42,729 nt of DNA from NCBI RefSeq assembly GCF_013464485.1, contig NZ_RAUX01000001.1:31279-74007 (forward strand). Direction: 5' to 3'. Of this stretch, positions 1 to 8,596 are shown one piece after another (the first letter of the stretch is position 1; each line of letters starts with the position of its first letter). The translations under genes were made by a program, and so were the position numbers. The notes below the pieces were generated by a model, which was not told where the DNA came from, made no database searches, and saw nothing but the letters and a program-made list of their open reading frames with translations. Origin of the DNA: Stenotrophomonas maltophilia. Lineage in GTDB: Bacteria; Pseudomonadota; Gammaproteobacteria; Xanthomonadales; Xanthomonadaceae.

Positions 1-640
1 GGCGCTGGCGCGCACGACGCAGGTGGTTTTCCACGGTACGTGCCGACAGCCCCAGCGTGGCCGCGATGTCTGCCTGGCGACGTCCGGCAGCGACCCAGCG
101 CAGCACTTCCCGCTCGCGTGCGCTCAACCTACTTCCAGCAATCCCGGCGGGAGCTTCAGCCAGCCGGCGCGCGGCCCGGAATGCTGCAGTTGCAGCAGCT
201 TCCAGTAGAAGGCGAGCACTGCCTGAGGCATCGATCGACGTACCGGCAAAGCTGATCGCACCTTCCAGGCCAGTGATGCCGAACACGGGCACCTGCAGGC
301 CATGCAGGCCTTCGCCACGCGGCTGTTTCACCACCTGGTAGCGCTCGCCGCGTGTGCCCTGGCGCTTGCTCCAGAAGAACGGCGCATCGCTGTCCAGCAC
401 ATGCCGATTGACCGGGCAGGCGTGCAGGTAGCGCGCAAGGTCGGTATCGCTGCCATCGCCGAACCAGTCGCCCTCGATCCAGTACACCCGTTGCGTGCCG
501 CGCTCCAGGCCGGTGCCGGTGGCGAACACCAGCACGCGATCATAGCCGAGCGGTGCAGAGATGCTGCGCAATCCCGCACCCACCGCACTCAGTGCGCGGG
601 CGCGTTCCAGTTCCAGCAACGCCTGCACCAGATCGCTCAT
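1..640 (-). CDS. smoR: LuxR-family AHL-responsive regulator (LuxR solo), partial at left edge
   Basis: Transcription regulator of the LuxR type, reading leftward and cut by the window edge after about 213 residues. The ATG at 640 starts MSDLVQALLELE. Residues 1-155 look like an autoinducer-binding domain (RVYWIEGDW near 51-59, FFW near 88-90), and from about 172 a LuxR-type helix-turn-helix follows (LSAREREVL, then DIAATLGLSARTVENHL). The gene begins 5 bp after the hchA stop, so the two are almost certainly co-transcribed. No luxI-like synthase is visible nearby. An hchA-linked LuxR solo named SmoR is known from S. maltophilia (3-oxo-C8-homoserine lactone binding, swarming); the name here rests on that gene order and family, not on an alignment. 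The last DNA-binding residues lie outside the window. Confidence 0.85.
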   Translation of the reverse strand, partial: MSDLVQALLELERARALSAVGAGLRSISAPLGYDRVLVFATGTGLERGTQRVYWIEGDWFGDGSDTDLARYLHACPVNRHVLDSDAPFFWSKRQGTRGERYQVVKQPRGEGLHGLQVPVFGITGLEGAISFAGTSIDASGSARLLLEAAATAAFRAARRLAEAPAGIAGSRLSAREREVLRWVAAGRRQADIAATLGLSARTVENHLRRARQR

Positions 641-645
641 CCCGG

Positions 646-1518
646 TCAGCGCCCGGCCAGCACGTCGAGCAGTGTTCGTGCGGCCAGCTTGCCCAGCGCA
701 TTGCCGGCCAGCGGGCTGTCGCCGGTCAGCAGCAGTCGGTCCTGCAGCACGCTGCCATCGATGCCGTCGTTGACGATCTGCACGCCCTGCTGTGCCAGGC
801 GCTCACCGAAGAACCACGGCAACTGTCCAGGCATGTAGCCGATCTCCGGCGTCTGCCGGTCCATCGCATCGGGGAAGGCGCAGATGCGATAGCCGCGGAA
901 CAGCGAACCACCATCGGCCTCGTCGACGCCCGCAGCGAGCAGTGCGGCCGGGCCGTGGCACAGGGTGATGATGTGGCGTTGCTGGGCCATCGCCCAGTGC
1001 AGGACGGCCTTCACCGCGCGGCTCTGCGGCAGTCCGATCAGGGCGCCATGGCCGCCGGGGATGAACACCGCGGCATAGTCCGAATCCGCATCGAGTCCGG
1101 CGACCACTTCGTACAGCGGCAGCGGCTGGCGGAAGCGCGATGCGTAGCGCTCGTACAGACCGGAAATTTCCTTGTCCTCGCGCGGGAAGGCCCACCACTC
1201 GAACTTGGCGGGGTTGCCCGACAGCGTGGCCACGTCGATGTCGAAACCGGCCTTGTCGAGGTGGTACATCGGCAGTAGGGTCTCCACCGGGTGATTGCCG
1301 GTGGAGAAAAGATGGCCATTGGCGGTGGGCAGGTAGCGCTCGTCCGCCGCGATCATCAGCACCTTCCAGCGGCCGTCACGGCGCGCGTCGGGATAGTCGG
1401 CGCCGGACAGATTGCTCTTCGCTGAAGTGAACTGCGACAGCGAGTACGGCGACGGGAAGAAGGCGTCGCGCTCGGCCGGATCGGGGCTGGGCTGGCGGCT
1501 GGGCTCTGGCGTGTTCAT
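646..1518 (-). CDS. hchA: Protein deglycase / glyoxalase III HchA (Hsp31 chaperone)
   Basis: A 290-residue DJ-1/PfpI-superfamily protein of the Hsp31 subgroup, a cytoplasmic holding chaperone that also acts on methylglyoxal and glycated proteins. The nucleophile elbow TLCHGPAA places Cys187-His188. Glu79 in GNHPVET and Asp217 in FPDAMD match the catalytic Glu and Asp of E. coli Hsp31, and His86 is a likely metal ligand. I chose the ATG at 1518 because AGGAGG lies just upstream; the frame stays open to 1569 but has no comparable ribosome site there. First gene of a two-gene unit with the LuxR regulator. A 16-bp palindrome 58 bp upstream of the start is the probable regulator site. Confidence 0.95.
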   Translation of the reverse strand: MNTPEPSRQPSPDPAERDAFFPSPYSLSQFTSAKSNLSGADYPDARRDGRWKVLMIAADERYLPTANGHLFSTGNHPVETLLPMYHLDKAGFDIDVATLSGNPAKFEWWAFPREDKEISGLYERYASRFRQPLPLYEVVAGLDADSDYAAVFIPGGHGALIGLPQSRAVKAVLHWAMAQQRHIITLCHGPAALLAAGVDEADGGSLFRGYRICAFPDAMDRQTPEIGYMPGQLPWFFGERLAQQGVQIVNDGIDGSVLQDRLLLTGDSPLAGNALGKLAARTLLDVLAGR

Positions 1519-1546
1519 GAGGACCTCCTGCGGGGAATGTGAGGCC

Positions 1547-1591
1547 AGCATAGGAGGGTGGGTGCGCACGCGCGATGAGGGATTTCCCTCA
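1547..1591 (-). promoter_or_regulatory. hchA promoter with lux-box-like palindrome
   Basis: TGAGGGATTTCCCTCA at 1576-1591 is an inverted repeat with 7-bp arms and a 2-bp centre. A -10-like TATGCT lies on the minus strand at 1547-1552, predicting a start near 1540. This puts the palindrome centre at about -43, the position typical for LuxR-type activators that touch RNA polymerase. The palindrome also overlaps the stop codon of the upstream AraC gene (1589-1591). A palindromic box upstream of hchA has been described for the SmoR system; that this is the same box is inferred. Confidence 0.65.
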
Positions 1592-2299
1592 GTCGGATGT
1601 CACCGGTGCCTGCTGGCGCCAGGCATTCGGACTCATGCCGAACGCCCGGCGGAACGCACGGCTGAATGCGGGTTCGGACAGATACCCGACGTCTCCGGCA
1701 ATCTGCGACACCCGCCGATTACCACTGCGCAGCATCTGTGCGGCCAGCTGCAGTCGTGATTCAGCGAGATAGCGCATCGGTGACATGCCAGTTGCGAGGC
1801 TGAATCGTTGCGCGAAATTCGAGCGGGACTGATTCAGGCACGCTGCGAGTGACTCGACGGTCCATGCGTGTGCGGGCCGGGCCTGCATCAACGCCAATGC
1901 TCGTCCGATCACCGGGTCAGCCAAGGCGTGCAGACGCTGGCAGTTGTGTGGACCGGACGTTCCCAGCCAGTAGCGCAGGGTCCAGACAAACAACAGGTCG
2001 AGCAGGCGTGACAGCATCAAGCCGCTGCCGAGCGTAGGCCGGGACGCTTCAGCCTGGATCGCGGCCAGGGTTACCGCCATCCAGTCGGCCGAGTTGGCAG
2101 GAAATCCATTTGGCATCCGGTCCACCCCTGGGACATGCAACCAACCGGGCAGGGCATCGAGCAGCAGACGGCTGCCCGGGCCATCGAACCCGAACGATGC
2201 TGTGGTCAGGCGAGCCGGCCCCTGCGCGTCGGCGGCGCAGGCGATGCGATGCGTCCGGCCATGCGGCATCAGCAGCAGCTCGCCTGTCTGCAGCGGCAC
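1589..2299 (-). CDS. AraC-family transcriptional regulator, short at the N terminus
   Basis: About 236 residues from a GTG at 2299. The last 100 residues form a good AraC/XylS double helix-turn-helix (SLAACLNQSRSNFAQRF; RVSQIAGDVGYLSEPAFSRAF; FGMSPNAWRQ). The N-terminal part (GELLLMPHGRTHRI, then a helical stretch) looks like the second half of a cupin-type sensory domain. Related regulators are usually near 300 residues, so about 60 seem to be missing. The frame is open only to 2335 and holds no ATG there, so the gene either starts at a GTG inside the domain or has lost its 5' end. It is divergent from the hydrolase at 2394 and probably relates to it. It may be functional or a remnant. Confidence 0.75.
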   Translation of the reverse strand: MPLQTGELLLMPHGRTHRIACAADAQGPARLTTASFGFDGPGSRLLLDALPGWLHVPGVDRMPNGFPANSADWMAVTLAAIQAEASRPTLGSGLMLSRLLDLLFVWTLRYWLGTSGPHNCQRLHALADPVIGRALALMQARPAHAWTVESLAACLNQSRSNFAQRFSLATGMSPMRYLAESRLQLAAQMLRSGNRRVSQIAGDVGYLSEPAFSRAFRRAFGMSPNAWRQQAPVTSD

Positions 2300-2393
2300 G
2301 ACGGCGGGTGCGATCCGTAGTCTGGTCGGGTGGCTTCAGGCAGCGCGGGCTGCTGCCAGCCAACCATCCCATCCAAGTGAGGAGTCCTGCAAG

Positions 2394-3086
2394 ATGAGCA
2401 AGCCAAGCATCATTCTGGTCCATGGTGTCTGGGGCAGCGCCGCGCATTGGGCCAAGGTGATCCTGGAGCTTGATTGCCGAGGCTTCCACGACCTGCATGC
2501 CGTGGAACTACCCCTGACATCGCTGGCCGACGACGCGGAACGCACCCGCCGCATGATCCGCCAGGTGCAGGGGCCGGTGGTGCTGGTCGGCCATTCCTAT
2601 GGTGGAGCCGTGATCTCCGAGGCCGGAAACGAACCCAACGTGATGGGGCTGGTCTTCATCGCCGCGTTCGCGCCGGATGCGGGCGAGAGCCCCGGCGGCA
2701 TTACCCAGCAACAGTTGCCGCAGGCGGCAGCCAATCTGGCACCGGACAGCGACGGCTACCTGTGGCTGCAGCCCGACAGATTCCACGAGAGCTTCTGCCA
2801 GGACCTGCCGGCCGACGAGGCGCGGGTAATGGCGGTCACGCAGAAGGCGCCGCTGGCGAGCACGTTCGGCGATGCCATCAGCGATCCGGCGTGGCGGCAC
2901 AAGCCTGGCTGGTACCAGGTCTCCAGCGCTGACCACATGATCCACCCTGACAACCAGCGGCGGATGGCGGCGCGCATGCAGCCGCGTGCCACCATCACGC
3001 TGGATGCCAGCCACGCGTCGCTGGCATCGCAGCCGGTCGCGGTGGCTGACCTGATCGCCGAAGCTGCGGCCGGCGGAGAAGACTGA
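2394..3086 (+). CDS. Alpha/beta-fold hydrolase (esterase-like)
   Basis: A 230-residue single-domain cytosolic alpha/beta hydrolase with no signal peptide. It opens with the strand-oxyanion motif SIILVHGVWG. The nucleophile elbow is GHSYGG (Ser68), and likely acid and base residues are Asp180 and His207 (LDASHASLA). The closest general resemblance is to small plant/bacterial esterases of the salicylate-esterase type; the substrate cannot be read from sequence. GAGGAG at 2379-2384 fixes the ATG at 2394; the longer open frame from 2094 is antisense to the AraC gene. Divergent from that regulator, which is its likely controller. Confidence 0.85.
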   Translation: MSKPSIILVHGVWGSAAHWAKVILELDCRGFHDLHAVELPLTSLADDAERTRRMIRQVQGPVVLVGHSYGGAVISEAGNEPNVMGLVFIAAFAPDAGESPGGITQQQLPQAAANLAPDSDGYLWLQPDRFHESFCQDLPADEARVMAVTQKAPLASTFGDAISDPAWRHKPGWYQVSSADHMIHPDNQRRMAARMQPRATITLDASHASLASQPVAVADLIAEAAAGGED

Positions 3087-3185
3087 GGAATTTGCGCCCG
3101 CCGCATTTCCGGCAAGCCCGTGCGCCGCCGCTGTGATGCGGCCGCGCGGGATACGCAGCGGCCGTGAGGATGTGGGTTACTTGTT

Positions 3186-5198
3186 CTAGCGGTCGTGCTC
3201 CTGCATGTCCTTATGCAGGATGCGGCGCAGCTCGACGATGGAAGGGGTGGCTTCCTGCACGCTGTGCCCGGACACGATCACCTTCTCCGAGTCCGCATGC
3301 GGCAGGTGCGAGCTCCAGTACGGCACCAGCCCATCGTCGGTCTTCTCCAGCGGGCCGTCGGTCTTGGCGCGCGCGATGATGGAGTGGTAGTGGACCTTCG
3401 GTGACATTGGCAGGTCGGCCACGGCACGGACGAACGGATCATCCTTGTCCAGGTTCTGGATGCTGTTCATCTGGTAGCCGTGCTTGCCATCATTGCGATC
3501 GATCTGGCCATCCTTGGCGATGGTCGCCACATCCTCCAGCACGGTCAGCGGCAGCCGCACCAGGCGGCCGATCCAGCGGCCCAGCCGGGTGCCGGCGACA
3601 TCGGTGCCGCGGTGCGGCGTGGCGATGAACACTACGCGTGATACCTCCGGTTCCGGCAGGAAGGTCAGTACCGGCGCGCCCTTGGTGCGCAGCAGTTCGC
3701 GCTGTGCGGGTGTCATCTGCGCGGTAGCCAGCAGGGTCTCGACCAGATGGTCGCCAGAGGAGGAGACCATCAACCGTGCGATCACGCCCCCCATGCTGTG
3801 CCCGACCAGCACCATGTCATGCGACGCCTGCGCCTTGCCGCTGGGGTCGAAATGCTTGAACACCTCATCCAGCGTGTGGCGCATCGCATCGTGGCTCATC
3901 GCGATGGGCATGTTGGTCGGGTAGTAGAACTGCCAGACCTGGAAGTCCTGGCGGATCTCGTCGTCGCGCATCAGCTCGTTGGCCACGTTGACCCAGGCTT
4001 CAGGGCTGCTGGCCAGGCCATGGATCATCAGCAGCACGCGGCGATTCGGATCATAGGGCTGCATCATGTACAGGTGCGGCGAGTCGATGCCGCCCTTGCT
4101 CCCGAACAGCGACCGCAGCGACTGGTGGCTGAAGTTGGAGCGGGCCAGCCACAGCGCGTAGCCCGCAGTGAAGTTCGCCGCCAGCGGTACCTGTTGCCCG
4201 TGCAGGGTGACCTCGGTGACCTGGTAAGGGTCATGGATCTCCAGTTCCGGCTCGTCGTCGTGCAGCACTTCCCACAGATTCTTTCCGGAGAAGCGCAGCA
4301 GCACCGTCATCGACGGCGACGGCATCTCGCTCCAGCGCTGTGTGGCCGAAGCGCTGGCCTTCGCCGCAGGCGTCTCCGCCGGCGTAGTGCTGGCCGTGGC
4401 GCCGGCGGGGTCAGTCATCACCGCCACCAGTTCAGCGCCGAAGCCATCGCGGCGGTGCACGCTGCGCAGCGTGCCGGTGAACGACAGCGACGCCGCAGGC
4501 ACCAGCTCGCTGGGGGTGCGCGTGTCCAGGGGTGAGGGCTCACCAGAGGGCGCCAGCACGAAGGTCCAGCGCCCCAGCTGGAAGTGGCTGGTTTCGCTGT
4601 GCACGCGGCCAGTGGCATACGCGTTGTACAGCTGCACGGAGGCTTCCTGCACGGCCAGGTTGTAGTAGTCGCGCACCTGTGTCTGGCGGTCTTCGAAGCC
4701 GCGCTGGTTGGCGGTGCGCTCGGTGAAGAACAGATAGCCGTAGGCCTGCCGCGCGACCTGCATCCATGCGTCCAGGCGCGGTTGGAAGTCGGCATCCAGC
4801 TCGGTGATCGTGGTCTTCGCCCGGCCGGAGGCGGAGTACTCGCGCTTGGGCGCCGGCAAGGTCATCGCGTACTGCAGCCACAGCTCGGCCAGGCTCGACC
4901 GCTTGTCTTCCTCGCGCACCACGATGCTGGCTTCCATCGCTTCGATGCAGGGCAGGCCAGGCTTGGCGCAGACGCTTTCATCGAGGCCAGCCACACGCAG
5001 GGTTTCCATCGTCGCCGAGCTGAGCTTGCCGGTGGTGAGGATGTCGCCGCGCTTGAGCGCGATGTACTGGCCGGGCGTGACCGAGGCCACCTGCACCGAT
5101 GGCCCGAACTGGCGCAACGTGGCGCAACCGCCCAGGGTGAGCAGCACGGTGATGATGAGGGTCGTGCGGCCGATGAAGCCCAAGCCCGTGGTTGCCAT
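3186..5198 (-). CDS. Large lipoprotein with C-terminal alpha/beta hydrolase (lipase/esterase) domain
   Basis: A 670-residue predicted envelope lipoprotein. The N terminus has a hydrophobic segment ending in lipobox LGGC (Cys25). Residues 30-380 hold no domain I recognise, with a Thr/Ala/Pro-rich linker around 264-287. From about 385 a lipase-like fold begins (VLLMIHGLASSPEAW), with nucleophile GHSMGG (Ser468) and probable late acid/His in the TDDGLVPYW and SGHSVQE regions near the C terminus. The HGLASSP and GHSMGG motifs are those of PGAP1-like or triacylglycerol lipase-type hydrolases. Monocistronic by position, convergent with the hydrolase at 2394 and divergent from the methyltransferase at 5352. 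The long N-terminal part may set substrate or partner specificity. Confidence 0.85.
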   Translation of the reverse strand: MATTGLGFIGRTTLIITVLLTLGGCATLRQFGPSVQVASVTPGQYIALKRGDILTTGKLSSATMETLRVAGLDESVCAKPGLPCIEAMEASIVVREEDKRSSLAELWLQYAMTLPAPKREYSASGRAKTTITELDADFQPRLDAWMQVARQAYGYLFFTERTANQRGFEDRQTQVRDYYNLAVQEASVQLYNAYATGRVHSETSHFQLGRWTFVLAPSGEPSPLDTRTPSELVPAASLSFTGTLRSVHRRDGFGAELVAVMTDPAGATASTTPAETPAAKASASATQRWSEMPSPSMTVLLRFSGKNLWEVLHDDEPELEIHDPYQVTEVTLHGQQVPLAANFTAGYALWLARSNFSHQSLRSLFGSKGGIDSPHLYMMQPYDPNRRVLLMIHGLASSPEAWVNVANELMRDDEIRQDFQVWQFYYPTNMPIAMSHDAMRHTLDEVFKHFDPSGKAQASHDMVLVGHSMGGVIARLMVSSSGDHLVETLLATAQMTPAQRELLRTKGAPVLTFLPEPEVSRVVFIATPHRGTDVAGTRLGRWIGRLVRLPLTVLEDVATIAKDGQIDRNDGKHGYQMNSIQNLDKDDPFVRAVADLPMSPKVHYHSIIARAKTDGPLEKTDDGLVPYWSSHLPHADSEKVIVSGHSVQEATPSIVELRRILHKDMQEHDR

Positions 5199-5351
5199 AC
5201 GATCCTCCTGCGCGGTGGCGCCACTCTAGCGGCCGGCATGTCAAAGCGGAAGATACCGGGCGGTCGGTTTGTGCCGCGGAAGCACTGCCAGCCGGGCGAT
5301 TCAGGCATTCCCATGTGACACTGGAGTGAATGGACGCATGCCGGAATCGCG

Positions 5352-5813
5352 ATGACGTGGCTTGAGACCCGTGTTCCACCGCCGCTGGTGATGCTGCTGT
5401 GCGGGGCGACAGGCTACCTGGCCAGCCGCTACTGTCCGGGCACGGCGTTGCCGCTACCGATGCCCGCGCTGCTGGCGGGAGGGGTGATGGCCGTCGGCGT
5501 GGCACTGAACCTTCTGCCGAAGCTGGCGTTTCAGCGCGCTCGAACCACGGTGAACCCGTTGCGTCCCTCCGCGTCGAGCGCGCTGGTCACGCACGGCGTG
5601 TACCGCTATTCGCGCAATCCAATGTATCTGGGCCAGGCGATTGTCCTGGCCGGCGGCATGCTGTACCTGCGGAATTTCGTCGCACTGCTGGCCGTACCGT
5701 TGTTTGTGCTGTACATCACCCGGTTGCAGATCGTGCCGGAAGAGCGGGCATTGTCGATCCGCTTTCCGGAGGCGTACCGGCGGTTCCGCCAGCGTGTCCG
5801 GCGCTGGCTGTAG
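5352..5813 (+). CDS. Isoprenylcysteine carboxyl methyltransferase-like membrane protein
   Basis: A 153-residue polytopic membrane protein with about four hydrophobic segments. The diagnostic cluster is GVYRYSRNPMYLGQ followed by EERAL...FPEAYRRFRQRVRRWL, the SAM-binding signature of bacterial ICMT/PEMT-like methyltransferases. In bacteria these rarely have a known substrate; candidates are phospholipids or small hydrophobic molecules. The ATG at 5352 has only a weak ribosome site (GGA), so the start is moderately sure. It stands alone between the divergent lipoprotein gene and the membrane protein at 5885. Confidence 0.8.
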   Translation: MTWLETRVPPPLVMLLCGATGYLASRYCPGTALPLPMPALLAGGVMAVGVALNLLPKLAFQRARTTVNPLRPSASSALVTHGVYRYSRNPMYLGQAIVLAGGMLYLRNFVALLAVPLFVLYITRLQIVPEERALSIRFPEAYRRFRQRVRRWL

Positions 5814-5884
5814 TGCGGGCCGGGCTGGCATGAAGTGGTCTGGCGTTCGCTGGGGTGTGTTCCCGGCGCCCTTGCGTTCCAGGG

Positions 5885-8110
5885 ATGACGCCCGCAGCAG
5901 CAGCCAGTAATCTGCGCCCTCCCATCCAACCTCCGAGTGCAAGCGTGAAACCACCCGTCGGGAGGCTTGTACTCGCAAGCGCACTGGTACTGGTTTTCAT
6001 CCTGGTTCCCATCTGGTCCCTGGTCGGTCCCGGCGTGTGGGGCTGGCATGTAAGGCAGCCAGCAGCCTGGCAGGGCGCCCTGGAGTCATCCGTGCTCTTT
6101 TTCGCGTTGTATGGAGCGCTGAAGCTGATCCGGGGTGCTGCTCTCTGGATAGGTCTTGCCGCTGTTTCCGCCCTCTATGCCAGGCACCATGGTGTGGATG
6201 TGGCAATGCTGGCCAGCTACATCTATCTGGAGGGCATCTTCGCCTTGGGTGGATGCCTTGTTGCCCTGGCTGGAGGGGTCTCCCAGCGCGATCCGGCCCA
6301 ACAGGTCATTGTCGGCATGACCGGCCTTGTGGCCTGCTCGCTTCTGCTGTGGGTGGCTTCATTGTCTGGCGCGGGGAGCATGCAGGCACTCGCTGGGATC
6401 GCCGCCGTGGTACTTGGGGGCATGTTGATCCTGCGGCGTGGTCCGTGGCTGGGAGGGATGCTGCTGTCGGGCATCCGGCATGGGGCTGAGCGCACACCGG
6501 CAGTCACGGCCTTGATTGCGACGCTGATGCTGGTGCTTTTTGCGAAGGCCTCTGTTTCCTCGGATTTCGATTCCAACTGGTATGGCCTGGCGGCCGACCG
6601 CGCATTGATCGCAAGTGGCAACATATTCCGCAGCGAAGGTCTTGTAGCCCCCGTTCACTACTATCCCAAACTGATTGAGCTGCTCCAGGTTCCCTTGGCG
6701 GCCATCGGCAGCATTCCCGCCATCATCGGCTTGAGCATAGGCTGCTGGCTGGCCACCCTGGGGGTTGCGTCACAGGTCCTGCGCGAGCTGCGCGTGGGCC
6801 GCGTCTTGCGCTCTCATGTTGTTGCGCTGCTTGCAACGCTTCCTGCGTTCGCCAACATTTCAATCACGGCCAAGGGAGACGCCTTGGCGGCCTTGCTGCT
6901 TGCTGTCGCACTGTTGGCCGTGCTTCGGCTTGGCAACAGGGGCGGTGTTGGTTGGTTCTGGATCGCGGTGGCTGCGTCGTTGTTGGCGAGCCAGGCCCGG
7001 CTGTCCAACATTCCCTACACGTTGGCCATCGGCGTGTTGGCGATTCCCGCGCTCGTCCGCTGGCGGCGCCAGCGACTTCGCCGGAGGCAGCCTGCCGCTG
7101 CGATTGCCACAGGGGTGCTGCTTGGCGCGATCGTGCTGGTGGGATTGATCACCGCGCGTACATGGTGGCTGGCGGGAGTGCCTGTTGTTGCGCCCAATGC
7201 CGCGCTCGATCTCTTTGCCGCCTGGGGCATGCCGCTGCAGTCCCCGGTGGGCCGCCTCCCGACCAGTGACCTGCTTGTCTATCTGCCTCCGGGAAAGGCC
7301 CTGTTGGCGTACCTGTTCGATCCACGGCAGTACCCGCTGCTGCAGATCCTGTGGACGGGCAATGCATGGCTTGGACTGCCATTGGTGGCGATGATCCTCG
7401 GCTGGCGGCGACCTGTTGCCTGGCAGCGCGCCGTTCCTGTATTTCTGCTGGGACTGCTGTTCTTCCCGATGCTGCTGGGGAATCGCTACATCGAAGCATC
7501 GGGTGCGGATGGAAATTACTTCATCACGCCCTTGCTGAGCCTGATGATGTTTGCCGGCTTCCTTCTCCAGCAGACAGCGTGGAAGTGGCGGGCCTGCCCC
7601 GGCGTGAGCAGGACCATGCGTGCCTTGATCTTCTCGATCGCGGTAGCGTCGGCATTGATGTGCCTGGTGACCGGCGCCTGGGGTCCAGGCACCCGGGCCT
7701 TCGATACACGTCTTGATCGCCCCATGCTGGACACGGCCTCGCGGCGTGCGGCAGCCTGGCGCGACATCGGCCTGGAAGCGATGGCCCAGCGGCTCTCCCA
7801 GGAAGCGCCGCGCACGCGCGCTGTGGGGGATGTAGGAGGGGAGGCTTTCTGGCTGCCAGTTCGGTACGAGCCCATCGACATCATCGCGCTGACACGTCCC
7901 TCTCTGGTGGATACCCCGGAGCACACGCTGGAATTCCTGGGGGACATCGCTGCTGAGTACCTTATCGTCCGCTCACCCGGTTCGGCAGGTGGCCAGGAGC
8001 GGGATCGGATTCTGCGCACTGCGGTTGATGCACTTGCTGCGGACGGGCGGGCAACGCGCATCATGACCGAAGGTCCGTACGAGCTCTGGAAGGTGAGCCC
8101 GGGGCGATGA
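5885..8110 (+). CDS. Orphan polytopic membrane protein, possible GT-C-type glycosyltransferase
   Basis: About 741 residues, mostly hydrophobic, with roughly a dozen or more membrane segments spread over the first 580 and a soluble C-terminal tail of about 150 residues. After the first third comes an acidic stretch (SSDFDSNWYGLAADRAL, then APVHYYPKLIELLQVP) resembling the catalytic extracytoplasmic loop of GT-C glycosyltransferases, which use polyprenyl-phosphate sugars. No definite family motif is seen and no surface-polysaccharide genes adjoin it, so the function is open. The ATG at 5885 has a poor ribosome site; an in-frame GTG at 5945 just before the first membrane segment is a real alternative. 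The stop overlaps no gene; a hairpin lies at 8176. Confidence 0.75.
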   Translation: MTPAAAASNLRPPIQPPSASVKPPVGRLVLASALVLVFILVPIWSLVGPGVWGWHVRQPAAWQGALESSVLFFALYGALKLIRGAALWIGLAAVSALYARHHGVDVAMLASYIYLEGIFALGGCLVALAGGVSQRDPAQQVIVGMTGLVACSLLLWVASLSGAGSMQALAGIAAVVLGGMLILRRGPWLGGMLLSGIRHGAERTPAVTALIATLMLVLFAKASVSSDFDSNWYGLAADRALIASGNIFRSEGLVAPVHYYPKLIELLQVPLAAIGSIPAIIGLSIGCWLATLGVASQVLRELRVGRVLRSHVVALLATLPAFANISITAKGDALAALLLAVALLAVLRLGNRGGVGWFWIAVAASLLASQARLSNIPYTLAIGVLAIPALVRWRRQRLRRRQPAAAIATGVLLGAIVLVGLITARTWWLAGVPVVAPNAALDLFAAWGMPLQSPVGRLPTSDLLVYLPPGKALLAYLFDPRQYPLLQILWTGNAWLGLPLVAMILGWRRPVAWQRAVPVFLLGLLFFPMLLGNRYIEASGADGNYFITPLLSLMMFAGFLLQQTAWKWRACPGVSRTMRALIFSIAVASALMCLVTGAWGPGTRAFDTRLDRPMLDTASRRAAAWRDIGLEAMAQRLSQEAPRTRAVGDVGGEAFWLPVRYEPIDIIALTRPSLVDTPEHTLEFLGDIAAEYLIVRSPGSAGGQERDRILRTAVDALAADGRATRIMTEGPYELWKVSPGR

Positions 8111-8155
8111 GCGCCAGGGCTGTCCGCGGCTGGCACGGATTCCGGGGCCGGGATG

Positions 8156-8201
8156 TTGAATTCACACCGCATTGGCCTATGCTCCGCCTCAGGAGCATAG
8201 G
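8156..8201 (+). promoter_or_regulatory. Promoter candidate overlapped by a perfect inverted repeat
   Basis: TTGAAT (8156-8161) and TATGCT (8178-8183) with a 16-bp spacer make a moderate sigma-70 promoter in front of the broken small gene at 8269. Overlapping its -10 is a perfect 10-bp inverted repeat, CCTATGCTCC (8176-8185), GCCTCA, GGAGCATAGG (8192-8201). There is no T-run after it, so it is more likely an operator or mRNA leader structure than a terminator of the upstream gene. Confidence 0.4.
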
Positions 8202-8268
8202 CGTTCGGATGTCCGCATTCCTGATCACGCCATCCGCAGACTTTCTGCACTTCAAAGGAATGAATCGA

Positions 8269-8473
8269 ATGAACCAGACCGGCCCCGACGCTCAGACTCC
8301 GCCCGCCATAAGTACTGTTCGCGCTGGGCGGCGCCTTCATCCTCTTTGCCATCATCGCGTTTGCGATGATGGATCTCGGCCCCGTTGGGGGCGTCATGAT
8401 GTTCCTCATCATCCTGGCTGGTGCAGGAATGATCTGGCAGGGGACAAAGAACCTGAAGCGCGACAAGGTGTAG
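8269..8473 (+). pseudogene. Small membrane-protein gene broken by a frameshift
   Basis: AAAGGAA precedes an ATG at 8269 (second ATG at 8260) that begins MNQTGPDAQTPPA. At about 8308-8314 this frame runs into unlikely Arg/His-rich sequence. The next frame, from 8312 to the TAG at 8471-8473, reads VLFALGGAFILFAIIAFAMM and goes on through a second hydrophobic segment to a Lys/Arg-rich end (NLKRDKV), as expected for a two-helix inner-membrane protein of about 67 residues. A TAA at 8309-8311 blocks translation in that second frame. Restoring two bases near GCCATAAGTACTG would join the frames. Either a real lesion or a sequencing error; I do not recognise the family. Confidence 0.6.
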
Positions 8474-8596
8474 CGCCGTTCAAGCATGTTTTCCCGGCCG
8501 GCGCCGCACGGGTCGCGGCGGGCCTCTTGCGCTGTTCCAGTTCGGCGGACATGCCGTTGCCCTGGCTTCCCGGCGTGTGCCGGCGAAGAGAGGAAA

